From Methanothrix sp. (GTDB lineage: Archaea; Halobacteriota; Methanosarcinia; Methanotrichales; Methanotrichaceae), in assembly GCA_028688535.1 (NCBI GenBank), contig JAQTXY010000163.1:1-5344 (forward strand): a DNA stretch of 5,344 nucleotides. Direction: 5' to 3'. Shown piece after piece: positions 4,291-5,344 of the stretch. A program made the translations under genes and the position numbers. The notes under the pieces are model-generated. The model was given only the letters and a program-made list of their open reading frames with translations. It had not been told where the DNA came from and did no database searches. The stretch's first letter is position 1; every line of letters begins with the position of its first letter.

Positions 4291-5344
4291 TTGGAAATTA
4301 ATAGCGGGGACACAGCGTGGGTTCTGGTTTCAACAGCCATGGTCATGCTCATGACGCCGGGTGTGGGTTTGTTCTATGGCGGCTTGGTGCGCAGCAAGAC
4401 CGTCGTCTCGATGATTGGTCTGTCCTTCCTGGCTTTCGCAATAGCGAGCATACAATGGGTGCTGTTCGGCTATAGCCTGTCATTTGGATCTGATATATCC
4501 GGAATCATAGGCGGGCTGAACTACTTTGCGTTGAGCGGCGTGGGTCTGGGCGAAGCGCCCCTGGCTGGAAATCTGCCTCATCTCGTCTATGTGGCCTTCC
4601 AGTTGGTCTTTGCAGCTGTGACTCTGGCCATCCTCACCTCCGCCGTGGCAGAGAGGGTCCGTCTCAGCTCATTCATTGTGCTGGCTCTACTCTGGACTAC
4701 ACTGGTCTATGATCCGCTGGCTCACTGGGTCTGGGCGGGCGGTTGGATGGCCCAGATGGGAGCGCTCGACTTTGCCGGCGGAACGGTGGTGCACATCAGC
4801 TCCGGCTTTTCCGCCCTGGCCATAGCGCTGGTCATAGGCAAAAGAATAGGCTATGGTGCCTACGTCATGGAGCCGCATAACATTCCTATGGCCATGATCG
4901 GAGCAGGACTGCTCTGGTTCGGTTGGTTCGGCTTCAACGCCGGCTCCGCTCTGGCTGCTAACGGTTTGGCAGCCTCCGCTTTGCTGGTCACCAATACCTC
5001 TGCCGCTGCCGGTGCACTCACCTGGCTCATTGCCAGCTGGCTGAAAGGAAAGCCCAGCGCTCTGGGAATGGTGAGCGGCGGCATAGCCGGTCTGGTGGCC
5101 ATAACACCTGCTGCGGGATATGTTGATGTGACCGGAGCTCTAGCCATCGGCGCAATTTCCGGCGTTCTCTGCTACATGGCACTTCTCTTTCGCGTGGGTC
5201 GCGGCCTGGATGAGAGCTGCGATGCCTGGGCGGTGCACGGCATGGGCGGCCTGTGGGGCGCTATTGCTACTGGCATATTCGCCACCGCCTCAATTAACAG
5301 CTACACCGGCCTGATCTACGGCAACTTTCATCAATTCGCAGTAC
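4291..5344 (+). CDS. amt: Ammonium transporter Amt/AmtB, 3'-truncated by window edge
   Basis: The first 351 residues of an Amt/MEP/Rh ammonium channel; the family core is about 400, so only the last helix and tail are missing. It begins GDTAWVL...[14 protein letters not shown] (about 6-34), the typical first helix, with no cleavable signal peptide. Numbered from the TTG start, key residues fall at the same positions as in E. coli AmtB: Phe107, Trp148 and Ser219 for the outer ammonium site, Asp160 in [13 protein letters not shown], pore His168, Trp212 and Phe215 in [12 protein letters not shown]. The second pore histidine is His316 in AVHGMGG. It should form a trimer in the membrane carrying ammonium inward. 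Amt genes often sit next to a GlnK PII gene that plugs the channel, so one may follow outside the window. Its own promoter and the preceding terminator make it a separate unit from modABC. The family is certain. Confidence 0.97.
   Translation, partial: MEINSGDTAWVLVSTAMVMLMTPGVGLFYGGLVRSKTVVSMIGLSFLAFAIASIQWVLFGYSLSFGSDISGIIGGLNYFALSGVGLGEAPLAGNLPHLVYVAFQLVFAAVTLAILTSAVAERVRLSSFIVLALLWTTLVYDPLAHWVWAGGWMAQMGALDFAGGTVVHISSGFSALAIALVIGKRIGYGAYVMEPHNIPMAMIGAGLLWFGWFGFNAGSALAANGLAASALLVTNTSAAAGALTWLIASWLKGKPSALGMVSGGIAGLVAITPAAGYVDVTGALAIGAISGVLCYMALLFRVGRGLDESCDAWAVHGMGGLWGAIATGIFATASINSYTGLIYGNFHQFAV

Noticed and set aside
4687..5147. Minus-strand ORFs opposite amt
   Set aside because: The plus strand encodes a continuous ammonium channel with all pore residues; the reverse ORFs are by-products of its composition.
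1..5344. CRISPR array, tRNA or rRNA gene, insertion sequence or attachment site
   Set aside because: No regularly spaced repeats, cloverleaf, rRNA segment, transposase or flanking terminal repeats were seen on either strand.

Overview
The window looks like part of a nitrogen-fixation region from a methanogenic archaeon. The archaeal evidence is the AT-rich TATA-type promoter elements ahead of modA and amt, Shine-Dalgarno sites of the GGAGG/GGTGAT kind, a TTG start codon, and a methanogen-style NifN-like protein followed by an F420-type flavoenzyme gene. Coding DNA is of moderate GC and the spacers are strongly AT-rich. I suspect the Methanosarcinales, perhaps a Methanothrix (Methanosaeta)-like organism, but this is an impression and not something the sequence proves. 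All genes lie on the + strand.

Layout. (1) Positions 2-868: the C-terminal two thirds of a nitrogenase-cofactor scaffold protein (NifN-like), cut by the left edge. (2) Positions 865-1242: a small split-barrel flavoprotein of the PPOX/F420 class, overlapping nifN by ATGA and so probably co-translated. (3) Positions 1243-1373: a spacer with competing GGGAG/CTCCC/GGGAG hairpins, a candidate TATA box and a 9-bp inverted repeat across the predicted transcription start. (4) Positions 1374-3860: a complete molybdate ABC transporter, modA-modB-modC, with very short spacing and a 7-nt modB/modC overlap. (5) Positions 3861-4290: a 430-base AT-rich gap with a likely terminator, a palindrome, a strong distal TATA box, a hairpin at its predicted start site, repeats of a 7-mer, and a proximal TATA box next to the next gene. 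(6) Positions 4291-5344: an ammonium channel gene (amt) running off the right edge. It starts with TTG, because an in-frame TAG lies directly before it.

How the genes fit together. NifN with NifE forms the scaffold on which the iron-molybdenum cofactor is completed. ModABC imports the molybdate needed for that cofactor, and Amt brings in ammonium or recaptures leaked ammonia. The window therefore joins cofactor assembly, metal supply and nitrogen uptake. The role of the PPOX-like flavoprotein is unknown; its coupling to nifN is one of the more interesting points.

I did not find a clearly new multi-gene system. The best leads are the non-coding elements ahead of amt and modA, the domain-poor ModC, the N-terminal extension of ModB, and the nifN-coupled flavoprotein.
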